From Aquifex sp. (GTDB taxonomy: Bacteria > Aquificota > Aquificia > Aquificales > Aquificaceae), in NCBI GenBank assembly GCA_015487405.1, contig WFPV01000116.1, forward strand, positions 1-11,273: a DNA stretch of 11,273 bases, read 5' to 3'. Position numbers and translations under genes: made by a program. Positions within the stretch are counted from its first letter, which is position 1, and the number at the start of each line of letters is the position of its first letter. Below, in pieces: positions 5,604 through 11,160 of this stretch. The notes below the pieces were generated by a model, which did not search any database, was not told where the DNA came from, and saw only the letters and a program-made list of their open reading frames with translations.

Positions 5604-6896
5604 ATGACCAAGCATATAGTAATAATAGGAGGAGGTGTAGGCGGATTAGCGACCGCTTACAACCTCAGACACCTCATGCCGGACCTTAAGATAACTCTTA
5701 TTTCTGACAGACCTTACTTTGGATTTACACCTGCATTTCCCCACCTCGCTATGGGCTGGAGAAGCGTAGAAGATATATCAGTTCCTTTAGCTCCGCTACT
5801 CCCCAAGTTCAACATTGAGTTTATAAATGAAAAAGCAGAAAGTGTAGACCCTGATACCAACCAGGTTACTCTTCAATCGGGAAGAAAAATAGAGTACGAC
5901 TACCTCGTTTTCGCTACTGGACCTAAGCTCGTATTTGGAGCGGAAGGTCAGGAAGAGAACTCCACTTCCGTGTGCACGGTAGACCACGCACTTGAAACCC
6001 AGAAGAAGCTTCAAAAACTTTACGAAAATCCCGGCCCCGTTGTAATAGGAGCTATTCCTGGAACGAGCTGTTTTGGACCAGCTTACGAGTTTGTGCTTAT
6101 GCTCCACTATGAACTTAAAAAGAGAGGTCTCAGATATAAAGTTCCAATAACTTTCGTAACTTCAGAGCCCTACATAGGGCATATGGGACTCGGAGGAGTA
6201 GGACCCTCAAAGAGATTTATGGAAGACCTATTTGCCGAAAGGAATATAAACTGGGTAGCAAACGTAAAGGTTACTAAGATAGAGCCTGATAAGGTTGTTT
6301 ACGAAGACCTTGATGGAAATACTCACGAAATTCCCGCAACCTTTACGATGTTCATGCCCAGATTCCAGGGACCCGAAGTGGTAGCTTCTGCAGGGGACAA
6401 GGTAGCAAATCCTATGAACAAGATGGTTATCGTTAACAGGTGCTTCCAAAATCCCACTTACAAGAACATTTTCGGTGTAGGAGTTGTAACCGCTATACCT
6501 CCGGTGGAGAAAACTCCTATACCCACAGGAGCACCCAAGACCGGAATGATGATAGAGCAAATGGCTCTCGCAGTTGCCCACAACATAGTAAACGACATAA
6601 AAAACAATCCCGATAGATACATGCCCAGGCTATCCGCTATATGTATTGCTGATTTTGGTGAGGACGCAGCATTTTTCTTCGCAGACCCGGTAATACCTCC
6701 CAGAGAAAGAGTTATCTCCAAAAAAGGGAAGTGGGCTCACTGGCTCAAGACTGCCTTTGAAAAATACTTCCTCTGGAAGGTTAGAAAAGGAAATATAGCT
6801 CCCACCTTTGAAGAAAAGGTGTTAGAAATATTCCTCAAGGTTCATCCCATAGAGCTTTGTAAGGATTGCGAAGGAGCTCCCGGAACCCGCTGCTAA
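5604..6896 (+). CDS. sqr: Sulfide:quinone oxidoreductase (FAD)
   Basis: This 430-residue monotopic membrane flavoprotein oxidises sulfide to polysulfide or sulfur and reduces the quinone pool. The N-terminal Rossmann FAD motif is G-G-G-V-G-G (9-14). The three cysteines of sulfide:quinone oxidoreductases are Cys124, Cys156 and Cys347. In the A. aeolicus enzyme, as I remember it, Cys124 binds FAD covalently and the other two carry the polysulfur bridge. The C-terminal region (about 375-412) is rich in Lys, Trp, Phe and Leu and fits the amphipathic membrane-docking helices. A further cysteine group, 419, 422 and 430, ends the chain. Start and spacing are clear (AGGAGGTG, 4 nt gap to ATG). The gene is divergent from the oxidase operon, consistent with a sulfide-to-oxygen chain. 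A terminator overlaps its 3' end, so the following TetR-family gene is a separate unit. Confidence 0.97.
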   Translation: MTKHIVIIGGGVGGLATAYNLRHLMPDLKITLISDRPYFGFTPAFPHLAMGWRSVEDISVPLAPLLPKFNIEFINEKAESVDPDTNQVTLQSGRKIEYDYLVFATGPKLVFGAEGQEENSTSVCTVDHALETQKKLQKLYENPGPVVIGAIPGTSCFGPAYEFVLMLHYELKKRGLRYKVPITFVTSEPYIGHMGLGGVGPSKRFMEDLFAERNINWVANVKVTKIEPDKVVYEDLDGNTHEIPATFTMFMPRFQGPEVVASAGDKVANPMNKMVIVNRCFQNPTYKNIFGVGVVTAIPPVEKTPIPTGAPKTGMMIEQMALAVAHNIVNDIKNNPDRYMPRLSAICIADFGEDAAFFFADPVIPPRERVISKKGKWAHWLKTAFEKYFLWKVRKGNIAPTFEEKVLEIFLKVHPIELCKDCEGAPGTRC

Positions 6897-6913
6897 GGAC
6901 TCCTTTGCTTTTT
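6868..6913 (+). terminator. Intrinsic terminator overlapping the sqr 3' end
   Basis: GCGAAGGAG (6868-6876) pairs with CTCCTTTGC (6900-6908), 9 bp with one G-T wobble, followed by TTTTTC and further T-rich sequence to about 6924. The loop is long (23 nt) and includes the sqr TAA stop; the first arm is inside the coding sequence. The long loop makes it less certain than the coxA1 terminator. Confidence 0.6.
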
Positions 6914-6931
6914 CTTATTTTTTTATAAACA

Positions 6932-6965
6932 ATCGTTAGTAAGTGCTTAATCATTAACTTGCGAT
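6932..6965. promoter_or_regulatory. Imperfect 34-bp palindrome upstream of the first TetR-family gene (candidate operator)
   Basis: The two 17-bp halves match at 12 of 17 positions: ATCG...CGAT outside, AGT...ACT midway, and TTAA at the centre. It ends on the presumed -10 element (GATAAT, 6963-6968) of the gene starting at 6977. TetR-family proteins usually bind such palindromes and often repress their own promoter. The T-rich 6909-6931 before it is terminator tail. Confidence 0.5.
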
Positions 6966-6968
6966 AAT
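6963..6968 (+). promoter_or_regulatory. Candidate -10 of a leaderless transcript
   Basis: GATAAT ends 8 nt before the ATG at 6977 and no Shine-Dalgarno sequence is present, so transcription would begin at or beside the start codon. No convincing -35 was found. Confidence 0.4.
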
Positions 6969-6976
6969 ATAAAAGT

Positions 6977-7555
6977 ATGTTACCTACGAGAGAAAGAATA
7001 CTTAAGGTTGCCGCGGAAATAATAGCTCACGAAGGATTGCGTCAATTTACAGCAAAGAATCTTGCAAACAAAGTAGGTATAAGTGATGCTGCTATATTTA
7101 AACATTTTTCCACTATGGATGAGATAGCTGAAGAAATTATAAGGCGCTATACCACAGAGTGCCTTTCCAGAACGCGTGAAGCTGTTAGCTCCGATGGGAG
7201 CTCAATAGAAAAGTTAGAAAGGGTTATAGAGAGTCACATAGATTTACTTGAAAAAACAAAAGGTGTAGTGCCGATAATATGCTTTGAGTTTGCGAGAAGC
7301 AACAAAAGAAATTTAAAAAGGCTAATCAACGAGTTTTTAGAAACCTACGCAGGGATGATAAAGAGTGTTCTGGAAGAAGGTATAAAGAAAGGGGAGATAG
7401 CCGCCGATATAGACTTGGACGAGGCATCTTTCAGCTTTATAGGTTTTATGCAGGCAAAGGCTTTTCAATGGTTTATAAGAGGAAAGAAAGGAAAGATAAT
7501 AAAGGACAAAGAAACTGTAAAAAAGCTCCTCCTTAGGGGGTTAAAAAAGCTTTAG
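6977..7555 (+). CDS. TetR/AcrR family transcriptional regulator (behind sqr)
   Basis: The 192-residue protein has the N-terminal TetR DNA-binding domain (about 4-52), with the helix-turn-helix near F-T-A-K-N-L-A-N-K-V-G-I-S and the conserved A-I-F-K-H-F-S ending of the domain. The remainder is an all-helical ligand and dimer domain not similar to anything I can name, so the ligand is unknown. The reading frame starts at the first ATG; there is no ribosome binding site, and a -10-like GATAAT lies 8 nt upstream, suggesting leaderless translation. The palindrome at 6932-6965 is a likely own operator. Its stop overlaps the moaA stop by 3 shared bases (7552-7555), convergently. Whether it controls sqr, 81 bp upstream, is only an inference from adjacency and a shared 8-mer. 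Confidence 0.9.
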   Translation: MLPTRERILKVAAEIIAHEGLRQFTAKNLANKVGISDAAIFKHFSTMDEIAEEIIRRYTTECLSRTREAVSSDGSSIEKLERVIESHIDLLEKTKGVVPIICFEFARSNKRNLKRLINEFLETYAGMIKSVLEEGIKKGEIAADIDLDEASFSFIGFMQAKAFQWFIRGKKGKIIKDKETVKKLLLRGLKKL

Positions 7556-8523
7556 CCTCCTATTTTAAACATTTCCACCTTTTTACCCCTTTCTTCACGG
7601 AGTAATTTCCTAAGTTCGGAATATCTATCCTCTCTCTTGCTCCAGATTTCTTTAATTCTTTCCTCAAGATTTTGTTCATGCCTTATATCGTGTCCTTCGG
7701 AAGAAAACAAGCAGGTGTAAATTTTGCCATCTGCAGAAAGTCTTATCCTGTTACATCCCCTACAGAAGGGTTTTGTAACAGAGGCTATAATTCCGAATTC
7801 TACGCCGTCATCCGCATATTTAAACCTAAGGGCTGTGTCTTTTTCTTCCCGTCCGAGCTCTAAAATCTTATATCTACTTTTAATAGTATTAAGTATTTCA
7901 TCCGCGGAAACAACTTTATCGTAATCCCAGCCATTGAGCGTTCCCACATCCATAAACTCAATGAACCGTAAGGTAATTTTTCTTCTCTTGAAATACTCCG
8001 CAAGGGAAAGAATCTCTCCTTCGTTAACGCCTCGTATTATGACAGCATTTACCTTTACTTTAAATCCCATAGCCTTCGCTTCATCTATCGCTTCAAGGAC
8101 TCTAAATAGGTCTACTTTTCTGTTAACAATTTTTTCGTTCATCTCAGGATTTAACGAGTGAACACTGAAGGTAATTCTTTTTAAGCCAGCTTCCTTAAGG
8201 GCTTTCAGTCTTTCCTTCAGAAAATATCCGTTTGTAGTCAAGGCTATATCCTTAATTCCTTCTACATTGCTAATCCTTTCTACAATCTCTTCAAGGTCTT
8301 CCCTGAGAGTGGGTTCTCCACCGGTTAGTCTCACCTTTTTCACACCAAAATTGACAAAAACTTTAACTATCCTTTCTATTTCTGCAGGAGAAAGGAGCTC
8401 CTTTTTGGGAAGGAAGTTGTATTTATGCCCCGGAGGCATACAAAAAGTGCATCTGAAATTACACCTATCCGTTAAAGATATTCGGAGAACTTCAAGAGGT
8501 CTGTTCAGCTTGTCTCTCAGCAT
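7552..8523 (-). CDS. moaA: GTP 3',8-cyclase (molybdenum cofactor biosynthesis protein A)
   Basis: This radical SAM enzyme converts GTP to 3',8-cyclo-GTP, the first step of molybdopterin synthesis. The start is placed at the ATG 8521-8523 (323 residues), with AGGTGA 8 nt upstream. An in-frame GTG four codons earlier lies inside that site. The N-terminal 4Fe-4S cluster motif is C21-N-F-R-C25-T-F-C28. The SAM-binding G-G-E (68-70) follows in L-T-G-G-E-P-T-L-R. The C-terminal cluster that holds the substrate uses Cys254, Cys257 and Cys271. The chain ends in the conserved Gly-Gly tail (F-K-I-G-G). All key residues are present and the length is normal. It overlaps the end of moaE by 32 nt in a different frame, a tight two-gene moaE-moaA unit. 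It converges on the TetR-family gene at 6977-7555. Confidence 0.96.
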   Translation of the reverse strand: MLRDKLNRPLEVLRISLTDRCNFRCTFCMPPGHKYNFLPKKELLSPAEIERIVKVFVNFGVKKVRLTGGEPTLREDLEEIVERISNVEGIKDIALTTNGYFLKERLKALKEAGLKRITFSVHSLNPEMNEKIVNRKVDLFRVLEAIDEAKAMGFKVKVNAVIIRGVNEGEILSLAEYFKRRKITLRFIEFMDVGTLNGWDYDKVVSADEILNTIKSRYKILELGREEKDTALRFKYADDGVEFGIIASVTKPFCRGCNRIRLSADGKIYTCLFSSEGHDIRHEQNLEERIKEIWSKREDRYSELRKLLREERGKKVEMFKIGG

Positions 8524-8953
8524 GTTTCTTCTCACCTAAGACCCACTCACCGCCACCTTCTTTAAAGATTTCTTTCTTCCATATCGGTACCCTCTTTTTG
8601 GTTTCGTCCACTGCATACCTGCAGGCTTTAAAGGTTTCTTCCCTGTGACCCCCTATCACAAGCACGAGAAAAGAAGGCTCTCCTACCTTCACGAGCCCGA
8701 GTCTGTGATGGATGTAAACCTCTTTAACTCCAAACTTCTCTATAGTTTCCTGTCTTATCTTTTCCATCTCCTTTATCGCCATTTCCGGATAGGCTTCGTA
8801 TTCCAAAGCTTCTATGTTTCCTCCGTCCTCCGGAGCGTTCCTCGGAATTCCTAAAAACAAAACTTCAGCTCCGCAATTCTCTGGGATTTCTTGCTCAGCG
8901 AGAATCCTCTCAGCTCCGAACCACTCGTGTCCAAGGTATACCTTGGGAATCAT
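8492..8953 (-). CDS. moaE: Molybdopterin synthase catalytic (large) subunit
   Basis: MoaE forms a heterotetramer with MoaD and uses the MoaD C-terminal thiocarboxylate to put the dithiolene sulfurs into molybdopterin. The 153-residue sequence shows the family landmarks in order: F-L-G-I-P-R (Arg38 region), L-E-Y-E-A-Y-P-E-M-A (50-59), H-H-R-L-G (82-86), V-G-E (90-92), G-H-R-E-E-T-F-K-A (102-110) and V-P-I-W-K-K-E (122-128), with the active-site lysine in the last motif. The C-terminal 13 residues (E-K-K-H-A-E-R-Q...) are extra and hydrophilic, and lie largely over the moaA start. The start ATG has a weak GGGGGA site. A perfect palindrome lies 12 nt upstream. No moaD is in the window. The ThiS-like protein at 9610 ends in Gly-Gly but is better placed with thiG. 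Confidence 0.95.
   Translation of the reverse strand: MIPKVYLGHEWFGAERILAEQEIPENCGAEVLFLGIPRNAPEDGGNIEALEYEAYPEMAIKEMEKIRQETIEKFGVKEVYIHHRLGLVKVGEPSFLVLVIGGHREETFKACRYAVDETKKRVPIWKKEIFKEGGGEWVLGEKKHAERQAEQTS
8532..8537 (-). promoter_or_regulatory. Ribosome binding site fixing the moaA start inside moaE
   Basis: AGGTGA on the minus strand, 8 nt before the ATG at 8521-8523 and within the last codons of moaE. It makes the ATG more likely than the GTG at 8533-8535 and implies coupled translation of the two genes. Confidence 0.6.
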
Positions 8954-8964
8954 AATCTTCCCCC

Positions 8965-8984
8965 ATATGACAAGTTTGTCATAT
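8965..8984. promoter_or_regulatory. Perfect 20-bp palindrome before moaE (candidate TetR-family operator)
   Basis: ATATGACAA and TTGTCATAT are perfect 9-bp arms around a GT centre. It fills the 50-bp gap between the TetR-family gene (stop at 9004) and moaE (start 8953). It also overlaps a TATATA -10 candidate on the minus strand (8982-8987). A repressor bound here would block moaE-moaA transcription. Length and symmetry fit a TetR-family dimer site, and the neighbouring regulator is the first candidate to bind it. Confidence 0.65.
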
Positions 8985-8987
8985 ATA

Positions 8988-8995
8988 AAGTTAAT
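8988..8995 (-). repeat. ATTAACTT copy before moaE
   Basis: ATTAACTT on the minus strand, next to the palindrome at 8965-8984. The same 8-mer occurs at 6953-6960 (plus) upstream of the first TetR-family gene and at 5579-5586 (minus) in the sqr leader. The sequence is AT-rich, so chance is possible. Confidence 0.3.
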
Positions 8996-9003
8996 TGAAA
9001 AAA

Positions 9004-9567
9004 TTACTTTTTCAAGAGCTTCTGAGCTACTTCCTTAACGGAATTTCTTATTTCTTCATCAGTGTAGCTTTTTAAAACTCCCTTTTCTCTAAAAACAAAG
9101 ATTCTTTCCACAGTCCCACTGATTACTGCAAGAGCTACTTCAGGATAAACCATAAGCTTCCCTTTCAAATACAAACCGTTTAGGAACTTCAGGATAACTT
9201 CCCCCGGCAGATTTTCAACTTGTGGGCTTTCTTTAAGCAGGTGATAGAGATTCAAAAAGCGGAAGCTCTCAGGTTTTGTGAAGGCATACCTTAAAAGAGT
9301 ATCTATTATATTGTTAAGTCTCTCCTCGTCACTTTCACCTCTTTCAATACTTTCAAACAGCTCCTGACGCAGCTCCTGGGTTATTTCCTCTAAAAGACTG
9401 TTTATTATCTCTTCTTTACTGGTGAAATGTCTGTAAATAGCCCCCTCCGTTATTCCCACCTCCTTCGCTATATCCTTTATTGTTGTTTCTTTAAAGCCCT
9501 TCTTTGAGAAGAGTCTTAGGGCTACTTCAAGGATTTTCTCACGGGTGGAAGAACGCTTTTCGCCCAT
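9004..9567 (-). CDS. TetR/AcrR family transcriptional regulator (upstream of moaE)
   Basis: The 187-residue protein has a textbook TetR DNA-binding domain at about 8-56: T-R-E-K-I-L-E-V-A-L-R-L-F, G-F-K-E-T-T-I-K-D-I-A-K-E-V-G-I-T, then G-A-I-Y-R-H-F-T-S-K-E-E. The C-terminal half is helical, with no recognised ligand motif. It is not a close copy of the other TetR-family gene in the window (6977-7555). The ATG lies 7 nt after a TATACT -10 box with no Shine-Dalgarno sequence, which suggests a leaderless message. It is divergent from thiS across only 42 bp and lies 50 bp upstream of moaE in the same direction. The perfect palindrome in that 50-bp gap makes moaE-moaA its most likely target. This is inference from position. 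Confidence 0.92.
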   Translation of the reverse strand: MGEKRSSTREKILEVALRLFSKKGFKETTIKDIAKEVGITEGAIYRHFTSKEEIINSLLEEITQELRQELFESIERGESDEERLNNIIDTLLRYAFTKPESFRFLNLYHLLKESPQVENLPGEVILKFLNGLYLKGKLMVYPEVALAVISGTVERIFVFREKGVLKSYTDEEIRNSVKEVAQKLLKK

Positions 9568-9574
9568 ATTAGCA

Positions 9575-9603
9575 AGTATAATGCTTTTTTCTTATATTAT
9601 AAA
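9575..9603 (-). promoter_or_regulatory. Promoter of the second TetR-family gene, overlapping the thiS promoter
   Basis: On the minus strand TTTATA (9598-9603, 4 of 6 to TTGACA) and TATACT (9575-9580, 5 of 6 to TATAAT) are 17 bp apart. Initiation would fall at about the ATG (9565-9567). The -35 box overlaps the -10 region of thiS on the other strand, so the two genes may compete for polymerase. Confidence 0.5.
9595..9603 (+). promoter_or_regulatory. Candidate -10 region of thiS (leaderless)
   Basis: TATTAT (9595-9600) or TATAAA (9598-9603) lies 6-9 nt before the thiS ATG at 9610. There is no Shine-Dalgarno sequence in between, so the message probably starts at or within a few bases of the ATG. 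Confidence 0.4.
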
Positions 9604-9609
9604 AATACA

Positions 9610-9819
9610 ATGCCCAAGATTATCCTAAACGGTGAAGAACGGGAGATTCCGAGGGAAATGAACATTATGGAATTACTTAAAGAAGTGGGCGTCCAGTTTC
9701 GTGAGGTAGGGCTTGCAGTAGCAATAAACGAAGAAGTAGTTCCAAAATCCGAATACAAAACACGTGTAGTGAAAGAAGGCGACAGAGTAGAAATCGTTCA
9801 ACTCGTAGGAGGAGGTTAA
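9610..9819 (+). CDS. thiS: Sulfur carrier protein ThiS (thiazole synthesis)
   Basis: This is a small beta-grasp (ubiquitin-like) protein. Its C-terminal glycine is adenylated and turned into a thiocarboxylate that donates sulfur to the thiazole ring of thiamine. The 69 residues start M-P-K-I-I-L-N-G-E and contain the family pattern L-A-V-A-I-N-E-E-V-V-P, followed by E-G-D-R-V-E-I-V-Q-L-V-G-G-G. The essential C-terminal Gly-Gly is present, here as three glycines. Length is normal for ThiS. thiG follows after 63 nt in the same direction, which favours ThiS over the related MoaD, although moaE and moaA lie nearby. No ribosome binding site precedes the ATG. The divergent TetR-family gene starts only 42 bp away. 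Confidence 0.92.
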   Translation: MPKIILNGEEREIPREMNIMELLKEVGVQFREVGLAVAINEEVVPKSEYKTRVVKEGDRVEIVQLVGGG

Positions 9820-9844
9820 TTTTTAAAAAGAAATATATTTAAAT

Positions 9845-9859
9845 ACCGCCTTCGGCGGT
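9845..9859 (+). other. Short GC hairpin between thiS and thiG
   Basis: ACCGCC and GGCGGT form a 6-bp stem around TTC, in an otherwise AT-rich 63-nt gap. No T-run follows, so it is not a standard terminator. It lies 11 nt before the thiG ribosome binding site (GGAGGT, 9871-9876) and might affect message stability or thiG translation. I see no TPP riboswitch motifs here. Confidence 0.45.
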
Positions 9860-9882
9860 GATAAATCTCTGGAGGTAAAGGA

Positions 9883-10686
9883 ATGCAGGATTGGGAGAAG
9901 CTTCTTCAGGACGACTACCTTGAGATAGCGGGAAGAAAATTCCGCTCACGCCTCATAATAGGCTCTGGAAAGTTTAAGGACTTTCAGCAAACCAAGGAAG
10001 TCTTAGAAGCGTCAGGAGCGGAGATAATCACAGTTGCAGTCAGACGCGTTAACATAACGGACCCTACTAAGGAGAACCTCCTGGACTATATAGACCCGAA
10101 CAAGTACCTCATACTTCCCAATACTGCGGGCTGTTACACGGCGGAAGAGGCTATAAAGACCGCAATGATGGCGAGAGAAGCGACGGGAATAAACTGGGTG
10201 AAGTTAGAGGTTATAGGAGACCAGAAAACACTCCTTCCCGATATGGAAGAGACCTATAAGGCTGCTAAGTTCCTCGTTAAGGAAGGTTTTGTTGTTCTTC
10301 CTTACATTTTTGATGACCCCGTTTACGCCAAGAAATTTGAAGATATAGGTTGTGCTGCGGTAATGCCCTTAGCCGCGCCAATAGGTTCTGGACTGGGACT
10401 TCAAAATCCTTACAACCTCATATTTATAAGGGAAGCCGTTAGTGTCCCGGTTATAGTTGATGCCGGAATAGGTAGCGCTGCGGATATACCTCCCGTAATG
10501 GAGCTCGGTGTTGATGGAATACTTACAAATACTGCACTTGCAGAAGCTAAGGACCCAATAAAGATGGCAGTGGCTATGAAGTATGCTACAATAGCTGGAA
10601 GACTTTCTTACCTTGCGGGAAGGATGCCAAAGAGAATGTATGCAGTTCCCTCCTCACCCACTAAGGGTGTTCCCTTCAAGGGCTAA
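9883..10686 (+). CDS. thiG: Thiazole synthase ThiG
   Basis: ThiG is a TIM-barrel enzyme that builds thiamine thiazole phosphate from deoxyxylulose 5-phosphate, dehydroglycine and the ThiS thiocarboxylate. The 267-residue protein has the Schiff-base lysine Lys107 in W-V-K-L-E-V-I-G-D. It also has L-P-N-T-A-G-C-Y-T (78-86), the glycine-rich P-I-G-S-G-L-G-L-Q-N (166-175), and V-D-A-G-I-G-S-A-A-D (192-201) at the phosphate end of the barrel. Length is normal. The start has GGAGGT at 9871-9876. It is probably co-transcribed with thiS. The last 33 nt overlap the end of aroK on the opposite strand, and no terminator was found after it, so the two converging transcripts would run into each other. Confidence 0.97.
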   Translation: MQDWEKLLQDDYLEIAGRKFRSRLIIGSGKFKDFQQTKEVLEASGAEIITVAVRRVNITDPTKENLLDYIDPNKYLILPNTAGCYTAEEAIKTAMMAREATGINWVKLEVIGDQKTLLPDMEETYKAAKFLVKEGFVVLPYIFDDPVYAKKFEDIGCAAVMPLAAPIGSGLGLQNPYNLIFIREAVSVPVIVDAGIGSAADIPPVMELGVDGILTNTALAEAKDPIKMAVAMKYATIAGRLSYLAGRMPKRMYAVPSSPTKGVPFKG

Positions 10687-11160
10687 TAAGATTTCCTTTA
10701 CTATGTTCTCCGGAGGTTTTCCCCCCTTCACTCTAATATCTGCAAGTTTGTAGACGTTTTTTCTTTTTTCAAATAACTCTTTTAGTTCATCCAAGGATTT
10801 TTTTAAAAGTGGTCTATTTTTGTCTCCCTGGCAACGCTCTAAGAATGTATGAAAGTCTATATCTATCCACACTGTTTTTCCACGCTTTTTCATAAATTCC
10901 AATGCCTCAGGATTAGCTCCCAGTCCACCACCAGTGGAAATGACAAGGTTATCTTGATTGGAGATATCTTTCAAGACTTGAAACTCTAACTTTCTAAAAT
11001 ATTCTTCCCCTTTTTTTGAGAATATTTCGGGAATGCTTAGACCCTCTTTTTCTTCTATTTCTTTGTCTAAGTCTATAAAAGAGTAATTAAGCTGGCTCGC
11101 GAGAAGCGAGCCAACAGTAGTCTTACCGCTACACATAAAACCTATTAAGTAAATTCGCAT
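10654..11160 (-). CDS. aroK: Shikimate kinase
   Basis: This enzyme phosphorylates shikimate with ATP in the chorismate pathway. The 168-residue P-loop kinase has Walker A G7-F-M-C-S-G-K13-T. Asp32 (D-L-D-K-E) and Arg56 (G-E-E-Y-F-R-K-L-E) bind shikimate. S-T-G-G-G (75-79) follows, then the lid arginine Arg116 in N-R-P-L-L and Arg133 near the C-terminus. Length is normal. Its ATG shares one base with the stop of the upstream cytochrome gene (TAATG at 11158-11162), so it is probably translated by reinitiation from that message. Its 3' end overlaps thiG by 33 nt, convergently; the last 11 codons, including the stop, are read on both strands. Confidence 0.95.
   Translation of the reverse strand: MRIYLIGFMCSGKTTVGSLLASQLNYSFIDLDKEIEEKEGLSIPEIFSKKGEEYFRKLEFQVLKDISNQDNLVISTGGGLGANPEALEFMKKRGKTVWIDIDFHTFLERCQGDKNRPLLKKSLDELKELFEKRKNVYKLADIRVKGGKPPENIVKEILLALEGNTLSG

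Noticed and set aside
5796..6581. Antisense open frames of 103 and 117 codons inside sqr
   Set aside because: They are complementary to conserved Sqr coding sequence and their products are low-complexity shadows without domain features.
9610..9819. MoaD instead of ThiS
   Set aside because: Both end in Gly-Gly and moaE/moaA are nearby, but the gene is separated from them by a divergent regulator, is followed by thiG, and its short length and motif wording fit ThiS better.
9820..9882. TPP riboswitch before thiG
   Set aside because: The gap is only 63 nt and lacks the conserved TPP aptamer motifs; only a small hairpin is present. The region before thiS is also too short (42 bp).
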